NCBI GenBank assembly: GCA_023333565.1
Contig: JAJKFH010000205.1
Coordinates: 1,178,001 to 1,242,000 of the forward strand
Reading direction: 5' to 3'
Origin: Puffinus mauretanicus
Lineage: Eukaryota > Chordata > Aves > Procellariiformes > Procellariidae
Length of the DNA: 64,000 nucleotides
The notes beneath the pieces were generated by a model. It saw only the letters and a program-made list of their open reading frames with translations, was not told the origin of the DNA and did no database searches. The position numbers and the translations under genes were made by a program. This document shows positions 11,570-24,210 of this stretch, piece by piece; position 1 is the first letter of the stretch; every line of letters starts with the position of its first letter.

Positions 11570-14500
11570 AATTGCAAATCTCTATTTTAGGATTACGTAC
11601 AGATTTAATTTGATGAGCCAAATTCTGACAGTTTGTTCTTCATTACTGTAGTTCCTGCTCTAAATTACCGAGTGTTATGACACTCAAGGTAAAACAGTAC
11701 AATAGCAATCATGGGTCGTTGTAAGGTCCCATCTCACAAAGACTATCTAAATTTCAGCCCCACTGCTTCTAGGAATAGAAAAAAAAATGCATCTTTAGGA
11801 ATCATTTTGAGCTGACAGAGTGCAACGAGGTGGCTTTTTCCCTTCGCAGCTTGTGTACAGCAGTTCAGCTCTTTCTGTTTTCCCTACCAGCTGCTCTACG
11901 AACACTACCTCTGTCAGCGGGAAGTTACAAAAAAATGAATGAAGACTGATGATTAACGAAGAAAGAGGGTGAATATTAATCATGGAGTCAACATTTGATG
12001 GGAACATTGATGGAATAGTGGTCCCACTGGAAGTTGTTAGGAGTTGATTTTTATGCCCCAGGGCAGTAGTTTTAAACCAGGGCTCATGATGGAAGAGAGG
12101 TTGCTTGTAATGTTTTAAACAGACCATTGTGGAAAACATACCTTCTCCCTCCCCCAACTCCGTCCTTTGTTGTGCTGAGAGCATAGCCCAGGTCTACTGT
12201 GCAGCCTACATTCCCCCAAAACACCCAAAACTAAAGATCAAACCTTTAAACAGATACTAGTGTTGCTAGTTCTGAGCAACTTTTCCGTTCTCCAGCACAC
12301 TCGTATTACACTAGGAGAAGAAGAAGAGTCTGGGACAAGACACTTCCATAGCTAAGTAATTCAGGTTTGAATTTTGGCTATTTGCAACCTGATCCAAACC
12401 CCTTTGAAGGCAACAGGAGTCACAGCTACATTAGGGAGCAATGCAGTAAAGCCCTCCTAACCTTGGCTGGAATTTCCTGTATCTCGCAAATTAACAAGTG
12501 TACTTGCAATCAATACTGTATCTGAAGTGCACAGCTGATACTCTTTTTCTTTGGTATTACATAAAATCTGTCATTATACCAGATCATTAATTTTTCTGCT
12601 GAAAAAACCTTGCAGGTGCTGCCTTCAGGCAAGCTTCATCCACATACTAGACCCAACCACTAGAATCCGGAAAGTAACAGACATATGAAATACTGTAAAG
12701 GTACTGCAGATTTACTGCACACATCAATTTGAATTGGACAGTCACAGAAAGGACTTGCGAAGTCATTCAAATATGGCTGCAGTCCGACACCGACGTTAAT
12801 GTGAGTTGGATGCACACCAACATCCAGCTCTTCCAACAGTCCCGTCATGCAAAATGGGCTTTTGCATATATTTTACAATTTCTACTGCAGTTGTTTCAAA
12901 GGGCTTTTATTTGGGGGAGAGATGGAGGAGGGGAGATGGCAAAGAGAGAAGAGGTATATTCAGAGCTGGTATCAATATGTAATTCTGTTGAGGTCAACAG
13001 ACTTATGGTGTTTCTCAGTGACAACTCTTCGGTTTTCCTATGGTGTCCCTAATCTAAGCTCTACCAGTACTCCCAAAGGATGCAGAATCACAGCACATGG
13101 CCTCTTTCATGAACCTTACTCTATAAATTAATCCATACCGTAACTCTTCTTAGGAGGACATAACATCCCCACTTGGCCACACACCAGCAGTTGTGTATAT
13201 AGGCAAGGCTATTTTTCTAAATAAAGGTCTGGTTTAAAAAGTACAAACAGATTTCATACTTGCAGCAAAGGTTTAAGCAGACAAATGTAGAAGCACGAGG
13301 GGTTATGCACGCATTTTTCTGTAGATTTAGGCTAAGGTTTCTCGCCATTCAGCAATAATTGATTTCCCAAATATGAAGTGTGACCTCCTATGGGATGCAG
13401 CTTGGCTACCCCTCCACTCATTTGTCCCACAATATGGAGGCAAAAAGCAAAACTGTTCCTTTAGTTTCAGCTATAGTGAAGACTGAAGTGCGCCACAGTG
13501 CAACAAGTTACAAAGAATCCTGAAGTGACAAAAAAAAAAAAGTCTCCCAAGTGCATTGATGCCATAAGAAGCTGAACAGCAGAAGTCCTTTAATCCTCGG
13601 TGCTGCATTTTATCCAGAACATTGGGCCTTTAACAGCCCAGAAACCTTCAGGTGCATTTTCATAGTTAGTTAACGCTGTTCCACAGGCAGGTGATTTGCA
13701 GATATGCAGGTTATTTGCTTGGGAGCAGCCTGCCACTGTGCATGGACCCTGCTCCTTTTTTTGCCTTTCAGTTCACAGAGCATCACTGACAAACGCACAG
13801 GGTTGTGTGCTGGCTTTCACAGCAGCTGCTTGTAGAAAGCGAGCAGTACATGAAGCAGCAGACACAGCGGGGATGGCTTAGGCAGCCTTTATTCTAACAC
13901 TCTTGCAAAACTAGGTGCTACCTTGCAAAGGGTACAATGCTCTGCAGCTCCCCTAAATAAATAACTTTTTAATGCATCTGTCATTTCAGATGTCAGACCA
14001 GAGACAAGGTCAAGCTTGGAGAGAAATCAACCTGCTCCATCCTTGACCCGTCATTCATCACTGCATTTGTCCACAGCCAAACAGCCCAGCTGGTTAACAG
14101 GGAAAATACCTTATCTGGGCTCTAAAAGGGTCCCATTTCTGCTATAGAGAACTTTATTAATAATACTCTCTGGAAAGCAGCGGGAGTTCTGATGGACAGC
14201 TTTGCAGGGACATTTTTCAAGAGAGAAGCTTAAAATCCTATATCTATGCACCTGATCTGCAGGCTGGAGGAGATGAGAGGTTAATTTTGCAGACAGCAAA
14301 TGGTGACTGTTTGTAAGTTATTAGAGATTCAGTGTTATGGGGATATATGGGCCTTGCCTTCACCTTTCCTCATGTATCATGCTGCATGTCATGATAGTCA
14401 TGTTAGCACTACCTCATGCAGGTCCCCCCTCAAATCACTGGGCAATAATTAGCATTGCCAAATCTTCGTCCTTAGCACTGCTTGCACAGGATTAGGCATG

Positions 14501-14690
14501 GTTCTTAAAATACACACCTCTTGAATTCATGCTAATTCACAAGAATTTCAGCTATCTTTACAGGAAAAGATTCCTAGTTCCTAAGGGAAAAAAAACTTTA
14601 GAAGTTGAAGCTTTGTCCCTAAAGCAAATAACTATGTGCTTTAAGTCAGTTTTATAAATTGCTGGCATTTGTCTGAGGGTTTGGGATTTT
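11570..14690. other. Noncoding stretch, no gene recognised
   Basis: Open frames reach 129 codons (minus strand, 11795-12184) but show no recognisable domain. A12 lies at about 13530-13541. A small dispersed-repeat motif at 12387-12421 is listed separately. Nothing else is identifiable. Confidence 0.65.
12387..12421. repeat. Ancient interspersed repeat motif (decayed)
   Basis: CCTGATCCAAACCCCTTTGAAGGCAACAGGAGTC resembles the motif 'CCTGATCCAAAGCCCATTGAAGTCAATGGGAGTC', which is repeated throughout sauropsid genomes and usually forms part of a hairpin-like dispersed element. It is short, so moderate chance similarity is possible. Confidence 0.4.
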
Positions 14691-14820
14691 GGGGGGCGAG
14701 GGGGGAAGAAGGGAAGAAGAGAGAAGAGAAGAAGAAAGAAAAAAAAAGAGTATATTTTTTAGTACTTGAAAGAAGTAATAGCTCCTGGACAAAGGAACAG
14801 CAACAATAATAATAATAAAA
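14691..14820. repeat. G-rich/(GAA)-like purine tract and (AAT)n microsatellite
   Basis: 14691-14750 is pure G/A except for one C: two G6 runs, then AAG/AGA-rich sequence ending in an A run. After a 50-bp unique segment, (AAT)n follows at 14804-14820. The two short frames on the opposite strand that read the tract as Phe/Leu/Ser-rich peptides are artefacts of this composition. Confidence 0.9.
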
Positions 14821-14829
14821 AACAGGAGG

Positions 14830-17800
14830 CAAAGCAACTCCCCATTTGGTGCAGAGCACTGTGGTGCTTCTGGGTCTTTGACTTAACACCCCTTAGGCAG
14901 AGCGACTCAGCCCCAGGAAGAATTGCACCTGGCCCACTGAAGGGGAGACACATTGTTTTCTGTCTTACAGATATTTGGGGGGTTTTACCCTCTCTCCGCT
15001 AAAATCAAGTTAAAGGCAGAGCATCTCTTTTGCTCCCTTGCACGTAGGATAAGCAGTGAAGTGTTGGGATGCGTTGGCCCCTCATGCTCACCGTCAGGCA
15101 GTTGCAGCTACTCCGTGATGACTGCGGTGTGCTCGCTACCTTACTAAACCTTGTAATATCAGTAAGTGCAGGACATGGGACCCTTACAGATTTGGTGCAG
15201 ACCCAGGCTGACTTCTCCATTTGATTCCTTTCTGCTGAGACATCTACACCTGCAACATTTTGAGAACTGATAATTTTTAGACCCACAGATTACAGTTAAG
15301 TTTATGGGCTCAGACACGCAAGCAAGTTCCCACAGTCTAAAAAGTTTCCAAATCTCACCTACGCCATGGTAAATGTCTATGTACGAGCACTTAAACCATG
15401 AGAGTGCAAGAATTTTCCACTTAATACAGCTTTCCTTCATTGCAAGCTGAATTAAGTTGTAATATTAACAGATGTAGCCTCGAAGAGTGCTGCAGACACA
15501 ACCCACCACTCACAGAACGAAGCACATCGCCCTGACGTCTGTGTTAATGCTTTCTATCAGGGGAAAGTAACACCTTAAAGCCATGTATGACGGTCAAAAC
15601 AGAGGAAAGGTAAACACGAAGATTACAGGCATCATGTTATCTCCGACCTTGTTCCTGGCCATGACAAGAGCTTCCCACGACCAGATCGTCTTTTCGGTCC
15701 TTCTGCAACTTGCGATCAGCTGCTGTGTTTCACAGGCACTGTACTGCTATGCACCAGTGCTGAAAGTCGGCTACAAGAAAATGAGTTCCTTAGCTCATCA
15801 TACTCTTTTCTCAAAGATTTTACATTCATTTATGCATATCAGTTGTTTCATCCCAGTATTCCAAGAGCCACTGTATTTTGAGAGACAGCATGACCATGTC
15901 TTATGACTACTTAACCATTCAAACGGTACAAGGAGGTTGCCAAAATCAACAGTGCTTTCTGCTCTGCCTACTTAGGGAAAGGAAAAAAAAAAGTCTTTGG
16001 CTTGCCAATGTAATGTAGTTAATTAAATTAACTGAGATTTCCAGAGACACGCACTAGATCCAAAACTCCTTGGGGATGGTGTTGGCTGAGGTGTGTACGT
16101 GTGCCAGTCACCTTTGAAATCCAAGGCTACACACAAAGTACTGCCTCAGTTTAAGGAATGAGTCTCTCTTGCCCTCCAGCATTTGTTACCCCAAATCTTT
16201 TAACATTCCTCAGCTGAGACCACATCACCGCTCTCCCTGTGCCGACTCAGCGGCTCCATTAGCACTCGTTTGTTTGCTCTGAAATGCGTTCCTCTGCTTT
16301 GTTTCTTTGGACCTAACATTTTTATTTTTTGCCTCTTTTCTCCCTCCAGAGGGTGACAGCTATTTTATCACCTACAACAAGAAATGCTGAGCCTGTTGTG
16401 CAGGCAAAACATTTGCAAAGGGGCAGGGGGTACACAGAAAACAGTAGGAAATTGATAAGGGCTGTAAAGTAGCTTTATAAAAATGCCGACAAGCCTGTTC
16501 AGGGCACAGAGCACCTGCACCTCTGCCCCCAGCAGCGCTTCCTTCAGATGCTCCTATTGTTTTCATTACTATTTGTGACTCGATCATTAATAAATTACTA
16601 TTTTTTTTCCTGTTGGCTCCAGCCACCAAGGGAGCCAGCAGGTGCACCACTTTTACAATTAGCCCTTCGTAATGCATGGTTGGCAAGAAAAGTTGTCCAC
16701 AAGCTGCAGAGTTTACCAACTGGATTTCTGCTTGATGGCCACAGCACTTGGAGCAATTAGAGGAGAATTTGCAGGAAAGCACCTTAATGCATCTGCTCAT
16801 GTGGCTAAAAACTTTGAGAGAGGGGCTAAATCCCAAACTTTGAGTCCTGCTCATGAAACTGGGTGATACAAGTGGAGGGAGAACGTGCAGGGCAATCCGC
16901 AGGGCTAGGAGAGCAAGCGATGTCTTTTTAAAAGCATCATTTCTACCACGTATTATGCTATCTTGCTTTGGTTTTCCTGCATTACACTTTTCAGATTAAA
17001 AGAAGCCTAACTGAGATGGGACTAAAAGACTGATAAAACTGGGCTGATTTTGGTTTGAGAAGTGGCAGTATAGCAGCAAAATCAGAAAGTTTCTTATCTC
17101 CATCTTTCAGTAAATTCAGGTCCGCTCACAGGCAGGGCTTTGGCTTTCCACAGCAGTGCCATTCTCTGCATTCGTTTTGGTAAAATTATGGATATACTGA
17201 ATTCCCTTTCTAGTACGATACGACTTTCTTAAATACCATCATACCTGCATTATCCTACAGAGGGATGCAGGGTTTGAACAGCAGTTAAGGGGCACAGGCT
17301 GTGGATTGGTTTTGAGTGGGTGAGGTCAGGGACTGTCAGCATCTGGAGTGAAGATGCTTTCATCTCCATTGTGTATTTTTTCCCCCATCAAGAAAAAAAA
17401 AAACACAAAAGAAAATGCAGAGCAGAAAGCATAAATGATGTGGTAATGCCTACACAAGGTGAATAAAAAGTGAGAAATTGAAGGAGGAATAACTGACCAC
17501 AGGTTTCAAATCTGGCATACAGTCAGCGAGGCAGAGAAGTTGCGTACCTGTTTGTCTTTGTGACAATTTTCCTTCAGTCCCTATGAACTCCGGTGTTTCA
17601 CGCAGTTCTGGTGAAAAGGCATGTTGGCATCTCTGTTAGCTGAAACACACAGGTTCTAGAGGAAGAGAAAAGACAAAAAAATGTTAAGCATGAAAACCAC
17701 CAAAATCAGAGCTTGCTCGGAGCAGACCTGGCTCCATCGACTCTGCTGTCCTGCCTTTGATAGCAGCTACTGCAGGATGCTCTGGAGCAGGAGGAACAAG

Positions 17801-18090
17801 GGCTGCAGAGGCAAAGCTGGTATAGTCTGCCCCTTCCACTGCTACAGATCAGGCTTAGATCTAGCGACCAATTCAAGCTTTGATTCACAAGATTAAAAAT
17901 CCTTTCCAAAATTTCTTTCCATGAAAGGCAAAACTTAACATTATATTAATGACTTCCAAACAAGTATCCAAGCTACTTCTATCTGTCTTGCTAATTTGAA
18001 CTGGACAAGAAAACAACCTTCAAACAAATTAAAAAAAAAACCAAAGCTGTTTTTTTCCTCACTTTACATGATGGCAAAACCAGAAACCTT
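14830..18090. other. Noncoding stretch, no gene recognised
   Basis: Open frames of up to 160 codons (minus strand, 16372-16854) overlap plus-strand frames and show no family signature. Homopolymers lie at 17392-17403 (A) and 18031-18040 (A). I see no repeat or RNA that I can name. Confidence 0.65.
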
Positions 18091-18097
18091 TCACAAG

Positions 18098-18272
18098 AAT
18101 CATAGAATCATTTAGGTTGGAAAAGACCTCTAAGATCATCAAGTCCAACCGTCAACCCAACACCACCATGCCCACTAAACCATGTCCCTAAGCACCTCAT
18201 CTACACGTCTTTTAAATACTTCCAGGGTTGGTGACTCAACCACTTCCCTGGGCAGCCTGTTCCAAGACCTTA
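18098..18272 (-). mobile_element. CR1 LINE 3' end, 5'-truncated, avian type
   Basis: The plus strand carries AATCATAGAATCATTTAGG, then TTGGAAAAGACCTCTAAGATCATCAAGTCCAACC (read in two pieces), CACCACCATGCCCACTAAACCATGTCCC, a CTACACGTCTTTTAAATACTTCCAGGG block and CACTTCCCTGGGCAGCCTGTTCCAA. This is the complement of the 3' untranslated region of an avian CR1 retroposon, so the element lies on the minus strand with its terminal ATTCTATG-like repeat at 18098-18111. Similarity fades after about 18266-18272, the usual 5' truncation. No coding part is retained. The match is strong and looks little decayed, so this is one of the youngest insertions in the window. It is the main basis for calling the DNA avian. 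Confidence 0.95.
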
Positions 18273-18284
18273 ATGTCTTAAAAG

Positions 18285-20545
18285 TCACATGGATTCATCT
18301 CAGCAGCTACCTGAGACAAGAAAGACCTCTCTGCAATTGATTTGAAGCAGAAGTCCAAATCTCTGGTGAGGATCCTAATCACTACATGACCGTGTCATTC
18401 ATTGCAACCCAACAAGCGTTTACTTCTAAAAAGAGTAGAATAACTCTAACAGGAAAGACTGCAGAGTTGTGTCAATAGCTTTCGCAGCAAGTTTAATAGA
18501 TGGAGACAACGTAAGAGCACTTTGGGAGAGGAATCCCATCTGTGCTTAATCAGCAAACCCATGTCACTCAGTTCACATTTGGTGCAGCTTCTGTTACCTT
18601 CCTGAGAAAAAAGCACACTGAGGTGAAAAAAAGCAAAACTTCACATGATCCAGGAGACTTCCAAGAAAGAGAATTGAAGGCAGGACCAGTTAGGAAAGTG
18701 TTTTAATAGGAAATCCAATGAACACTTGACTCAGAGCCACAGAATAAGGAATTTCTCACATGGAGTCAAACTGATGCTTTCTGCATAGCTGAGACACACA
18801 TACTCTGATAGCACTACATGTACCATGGTCATGTCCTGCCTGTGATATTATCCCAATTTTCCTGTTCCCTGGGAACTCCAGGAGAAATCACCAATGAAAG
18901 ACAAATTTTCTTCCTGCAGATTTTGGTCTGAGGTCCATCAGACCAAGCTGGTAGGTTACCACCTGCACTAAGTCTCTCCTGCATGCAGCTAGTCTCCCTC
19001 CACCAAAAAGATAACACTGAAATTATTTGCAAAATTGTTTACCTTAAGACATTACTTGTTTATAACAACATAGAACCTAATCCAAAATAAAATATGAAAG
19101 CTCAAAGCAAATTCTCCTGGCCAGATTTCTGTTATACATGCTCTAAAAGAAAAAAAAATCCAAAAGCTTTTTTGAAAGCAGGGAGCGGAAAACCACAGTG
19201 TAGTTAGATACAATTAAATAGGTTACATAAATAAGGGACATAACTGTAAAAAAAAAAAAAGAACTGAAAACTTAGAAACTGAAGTGTAATGGAATAGTAA
19301 CATGAAAAGATGGAGTACAGTTAAAGTCAGAGTACAATTTAATCTCAGCTTCAAAATCAGTTCTTAATTTAGCCAAAATAGGTCATCTAGCCCTGACCCT
19401 GGGAAATTTGATACCTACATGGGTTTGTTGAAGTATGCAATTCAAAAAACTGAGAAGAAAATGCATCCCCCCATTGCACCTCAAATACACCATCTTCCCT
19501 ATCTAGACAACACTCGTGTTTTCCTTTTTTCCTTCTTCACTTTCAGAATTAACAAGGCTTCCTTTGTGTGTTTGCTTTGCCTCGCTGTGAGCATTAGCCT
19601 AACCCCAGAAACGCCTGGTTTGCTGGAGGTGATGTACCAGACGCAAGGGGTGCGTCTCCTCTCCCTACCCCCTGCCCCAGCACAGCAGTGCGGGGCTCAC
19701 TGGTGGCAGCAGCTGTAATACGTCTTGTTGAGGCCACATATTGTTAAGCCATTAGACTTTCTCCTGCAACCAACACACAGAGCCCCTTAGCTCCTTCCTT
19801 TTACTTGACCTGAACTATAGGTTCTGCTAGCAGTAAACTCAATCACTGTCCTTTCCAAGCCTGCTATTAAACCTTGGCTCTAACCAGCCAAGAAATTAAT
19901 CTCTGGTGCCCGACCTCTCTCAGCCCCAGCGTGCTCTGCAGCAGCTATACACAACCTTTGATCCCCATCTGCATGGCTTCATCCATAAACAAAGGTACCT
20001 TGTGGAGTCCAGTGAGCCCAGCCAGCCCCTCACTAACACCGTCTGGAAAAAAAAGAGAGCACGAAGCCTTTCCGCTTGGAAGTTTCATGTTCCGCTGCCA
20101 GATCATACCCTTGGATTGAAAAAACCCCAGAATCTCATGTCTCCGGTCTGCATTTTCTAGGGTCCACATATATACGCACATTGTAATGGATGAAAAACAT
20201 TGCTTTCTCCAGTTGCCAGATCCTGTTATGGAGTGAGGCAATGCCACACATCCCTCTTCTCTGCATATCTGGAATGCATGTCACTCAGGCAGTATTGCTT
20301 GTTCCTGGAGAGGGACTAAATCATTACACGTTTGTTAATCCATCATTCATCCTGACAGTCGCTGCTGGTGCATGTTGACAGCTATGGGCAGAGGACAGCT
20401 ACCAAACCCAGGCGAGCTTTACATTCAAATTCTATCTAAAGCACCAGCATTTCAGGCAGGTTAGGTCTGTCTCCAGTAATTTTATTTTACTGATAGTTAT
20501 AAGGATTGCTGCAATATAAACTGCTCTCTAGAGTGCCGAGGAAGG
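18285..20545. other. Noncoding stretch, no gene recognised
   Basis: A vague MIR-like segment (AAGTCCAAATCTCTGGTGAGGATCCTAATCACTACATGACC, about 18351-18391) may be another retroposon relic. A13 lies at 19248-19260. Open frames are at most 100 codons and unremarkable. Confidence 0.65.
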
Positions 20546-20554
20546 AATGAGACC

Positions 20555-20760
20555 TCACTGCACCAAGCACAGTACCAAACAGATCGGAAGAGCATCCATC
20601 GTGAAAGAGATGCCCGTATAAATAAGTGGGGCACACAGAAAGTATTTTTCCCAATTTTACAGGTGAGGAATCAAGGCCGAAAACAATAAATCAATTTTCT
20701 TGAGGGCATTCAGGATATTTACAGGAGAAATAAGAACTGAGTCTCAATCCCTTTTCTGCC
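20555..20760 (-). repeat. MIR-class or MIR-like SINE remnant
   Basis: CACTGCACCAAGCACAGTACCAAACAG is followed by CCCAATTTTACAGGTGAGGAATCAAGG and then a decayed CTTGAGGGCATTCAGGA...AACTGAGTCTCAATCCC. This is the order seen in sauropsid MIR-like repeats in complement: a 'GCACCAAGCACTGTAC' tail, then 'CCCATTTTACAGATGAGGAA', 'CTTGCCCAAGGTCACACAG' and 'AACCCAGGTCTC'. Divergence is substantial, and an insertion separates the tail from the core. Confidence 0.65.
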
Positions 20761-20769
20761 TGGAGAGCT

Positions 20770-22690
20770 GATGAAGTCCAAGAGAAACCAACCTCTCTGC
20801 CCTGCCATATGGGAGAGCAAAACTGGCTACGTCCCTCTGAAAAACCCTACATCCACGTGGGCAGAAATTCACCTGTGATAAGCACTAAACTGGAACAGAA
20901 ATGCAGGCTGGTTTAGCATAGCTAAGCAGTTACTTGGGATTGAAACAAGCTCATATTTTTTTCTAAATGCAAACAATAGAAGATCTCCCCCTGTTTTATG
21001 ATGCTGTTTTTTTTTCTCCATATAAGCTGTTCAGCAGTCATCAATTGACTACTTTGCAATTTTAATAATAATCAGTTTATCTTTTATAATTTTCAGAAGT
21101 TCTCTAGAGACTTTTCCCCTCTCACTAGGCATGAACACACAAATACTTGACTTGGCATTTGCCATGAGTAAAGAGACAAAAGCCCCCACTATGGGGGGGA
21201 AGAAAAAGTGTTGGGAACCTTGTAAAACATATCTCCGTGGAGAGTCCCACCCCCATCTGCTTCTCTCCCCCCCAGATTTTCTGCCTCCTCGATTGTGCTG
21301 GAGGCTGAATCAACGGCATATATGGTTGTGCTCTGACCCAGAGGGTGCAGGGGTGTAGCAGCAGAAACAATAACCAAGTTTTCCTTTTTTTCAAGTCCAA
21401 TATCAGTTGTGCATACAAGGCAAAATTAACAATCCTCCTTCTCTCTTTATACTGAAAAATACCAGGCGGCGAACACGACCATTACCCCGTCACTGCACAG
21501 CAGAGGCTCTCGCAGTGGGGCTGCAGGTCTCCAGCGAAGACTCGATTGCAGAAACGGGCTCCCAACCTCAAGGGCAGTTGCAAGCCCAGAAGGGAAAACA
21601 CAGATGAGATCACCAGCAAAACTATTTGGACAGTGCTGCTATCGAGCCTTCTAAAGAACAGCCCTCAGTTAATTCCTTTTAGAGGTCTTTGTTCAACCCG
21701 TCTCCCTTCTTGCAGATCCCAGCTAGAAGCACGAGGAAGCATGATCCTTTCCATCGTAAAATTGCTGTCCACAACTATTCCTGCTCAATAAGCTTTGTCA
21801 CAGACTTGAGATTATTTTTGGAAGCTTTAAAAATATCTAAGGGGCACCTTTCCTTTTTACTCAGACACAGCATCTTTTTATGTTTAATAGAGAGATTTAA
21901 AAAAAAAATTATTTCTGCTTAGCATCAACATGCCTTTCTGTTAAAAATAAAACAGCTGAGCTAGCAAGAAGACTTGGGCAGGAGGAAATTCTATTTATAG
22001 AAACTTTTACAACAGTTATCATAAGATGATAAGGATCACTATGAACCACAGACTCCACTGAGGGGTAGCGTGGTGATGAACCAGTCACAGAAGGAGCCAG
22101 CACAGCAGCACAGAAGGGACAAACAGCTTCTAGGGTCATGGATGAATGGGGACACCAAAGGATTTCCTTAATATGGGGGTGGACACCCTGAAGGAACACG
22201 TTTAGGAGCACTGCATGCTCTTCTCCAAAGACAGCAAGCCCAGGATCTGCAACGGGCAGCGTAAATACTCACTGTCCCGAGCCACACCACCTCTTTTCTG
22301 CATTTTAAGCAACAACCAAACAGAAGAGTATCTGCATTGGTTTTCTTGCTGGTGTGGCCGTGACGGGGTAGGATAGTCAAGGAGCTGGAGAAGACCTTTG
22401 TAGTTCTGTGCAAAGAAGTCATCCACTGTTCCTGTTTATCAGACTAAGCCTTCTTCATTCTATACCCAAAAATAAAGAATAATCAGCATTTCTGAGTTAT
22501 CGACAGTGAAACTGATGGCAAAAAAGAGGGGGAAAAAAGACACATTTTCCTCTCCATTATAGGACCACAAAAAATTACAGCCTCAGAGCCATGAACAATA
22601 GGAAGGTAGGAGCAGATCTGATTTGAAACAATGGAGCAGATAAGTCAAGCTAATAATAGAAGTGAAATAATGACAGGGATGTCAGAGGAG
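20770..22690. other. Noncoding stretch, no gene recognised
   Basis: Overlapping frames of up to 100 codons occur on both strands, none recognisable. Short C and T runs occur near 21010 and 21268. I see no repeat that I can name. Confidence 0.65.
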
Positions 22691-22699
22691 GAGTGAGTC

Positions 22700-22862
22700 A
22701 GACCAACAGGCTTCTCTTCCAAGCCCTGCCACCAGCTTGCTACGTGACCTTGCACAAGTCACTTCATCTGTTTGTGCTGCAAATTTCTCATCTGCAAACC
22801 TGTATTTACCTTGCTTGGAAAATGCCTGGGTTTATAGATATAAAACACTGAACATGAGCCAA
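22700..22862 (+). repeat. MIR-class SINE remnant, near core-complete
   Basis: AAGCCCTGCCACCAGCTTGCTACGTGACCTTGCACAAGTCACTTCATCTG (read in pieces) matches the MIR core 'GGCTCTGCCACTTACTAGCTGTGTGACCTTGGGCAAGTCACTTAACCTCT'. It continues with TTTCTCATCTGCAAACCTGTATTTACC, for 'TTTCCTCATCTGTAAAATGGGGATAATA..TACC', and a TAAAACACTGAACATGAGCC tail. This is the clearest MIR copy in the window and the orientation is sense. The short frame starting at 22737 lies inside it and is not a gene. Confidence 0.85.
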
Positions 22863-22964
22863 GTATTGCTGCCACCTTGCTACCCCTGGTTTAATGTAAA
22901 CATTTCTCTAAAGGAATAATCAAATATTTCTGATAGTCAATGATCAGAAACTCTTCTGGAAGAG

Positions 22965-23025
22965 ACTGGGTCAAATCCTGGCTCCGTAGATATCCTCTTG
23001 ACTTTAGTGGAAGGAGAATTTTAAC
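22965..23025. repeat. Ancient palindromic interspersed repeat motif
   Basis: GGGTCAAATCCTGGCTCCGTAGATATCC...TTGACTTTAGTGGAAGGAG resembles the dispersed sauropsid motif 'GGTCAAATCCTGGCTCCATTGA..TTGACTTCAGTGGGAG'. It lies about 100 bp downstream of the MIR copy, so the two may be parts of one old composite insertion. Confidence 0.45.
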
Positions 23026-23029
23026 TTTT

Positions 23030-24200
23030 GTATCCAAAAAGAAAGCATTTTCATGTCATGCTGCAGTTAAAACAACATATTTTGAGCTTTCAGAGGAGCA
23101 TAATAGACGTGATGCACTAAACTGATCATTTCTGAAATTTCACCTTAATTCTCAAGTGTCTGCACGTTCCCAGAGGACCTCCCATTGCAGACAAGGATGT
23201 TACAAAAAGCAGGTGGTTTAAAGCATGCTGTCCTTTGACAATCAGACAACATACATGCAAGTCTTTTCCTTATCAAAAAATTCCCTGACAATGAGACAAG
23301 CTTACAGGGTCTTATTTGGAAGTAAAGTTGATTTTAAAGTAAAGCTGATCTACATTTTTGTTTCCATATTGCGCAATAGAAAGAGATGTGAAAGAGAGAA
23401 GCAAAGAGGAAGGGAGAGTTAACCAGAGACAAGCATCCGATGTAGATTGTCCCTGGAATTACTTTCTCATTTCTGGATTCTTTACAAAGCTGCTCTTCAT
23501 TGGACTCCGTCACTTGGCAGTTCCCCACCAAAGATAGTCAAGGGTGTCTTCTAATGGTCGAAGTGTTTTCTCCTCAGGTTTTTGATGACACCTATGTAAG
23601 TAAGCCCAAGGAAACTACAGAATCATCTCTTCAAATTTGCTATCAAAACATCCTACCAATAACAACAGAAAATATGTGCATGTGAGGTTGGATTCAAAGC
23701 CCATCTCCTTGGTGGGGAAGACAGCGTTTCGTCAGTGTGTACTTTACATCGCTTAGAGGGGTCCAGCAATTTTCAGTGTCACAGGTGACCAGAAGAAAAA
23801 AAAATCACCTTGCCTCACACTTCTCAAAATGCTGAGCTGCCCTCTCACGCCTGAGGGGTCACAGCTCCCAGGCAGGCAGAAGCGACCTGTTTGCACCGCT
23901 GCCCGCCAGCACTGCCTGCTCAGGAGCTTCCTGCACACTGCGCTGCCGCTCTCTACAGCGTTCTCAAAATTGTCCTCCTATATTTCCCTGAAAAATGACC
24001 ATTCCTTTAAAATATGGTGCCTCTTCTCATGGTACACTGCGATGTGACTCAACAGCACCAGAGCCAGGGCTCATATTTCCACAGGGTGCCAGCATCTCAG
24101 CACCAAAGTGCTCCTGGCGCCGGGTTATCATTTGCACTGTAATTAAATTGAATCCACTTCTTGGCTTGGCTTTATCCCTGAACAATACCAGCATTTGAGT
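23030..24200. other. Noncoding stretch, no gene recognised
   Basis: Open frames are at most 72 codons. 24120-24200 has a TGCACTGTAATTAAATTGAATCC homeodomain-like cluster leading into the phased-motif element that follows. There is no recognisable repeat. Confidence 0.6.
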
Positions 24201-24210
24201 AATACATTCT

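Noticed and set aside
14641..14953. Minus-strand frames with hydrophobic Leu/Phe/Ser runs that look like membrane segments
   Set aside because: They are translations of the purine tract and (AAT)n microsatellite, not real transmembrane sequence.
18351..18391. Possible MIR-like end downstream of the young CR1
   Set aside because: Only a loose match to the 'AACCCAGGTCTC..CTAATCACTA' region with no core nearby; too weak to call.
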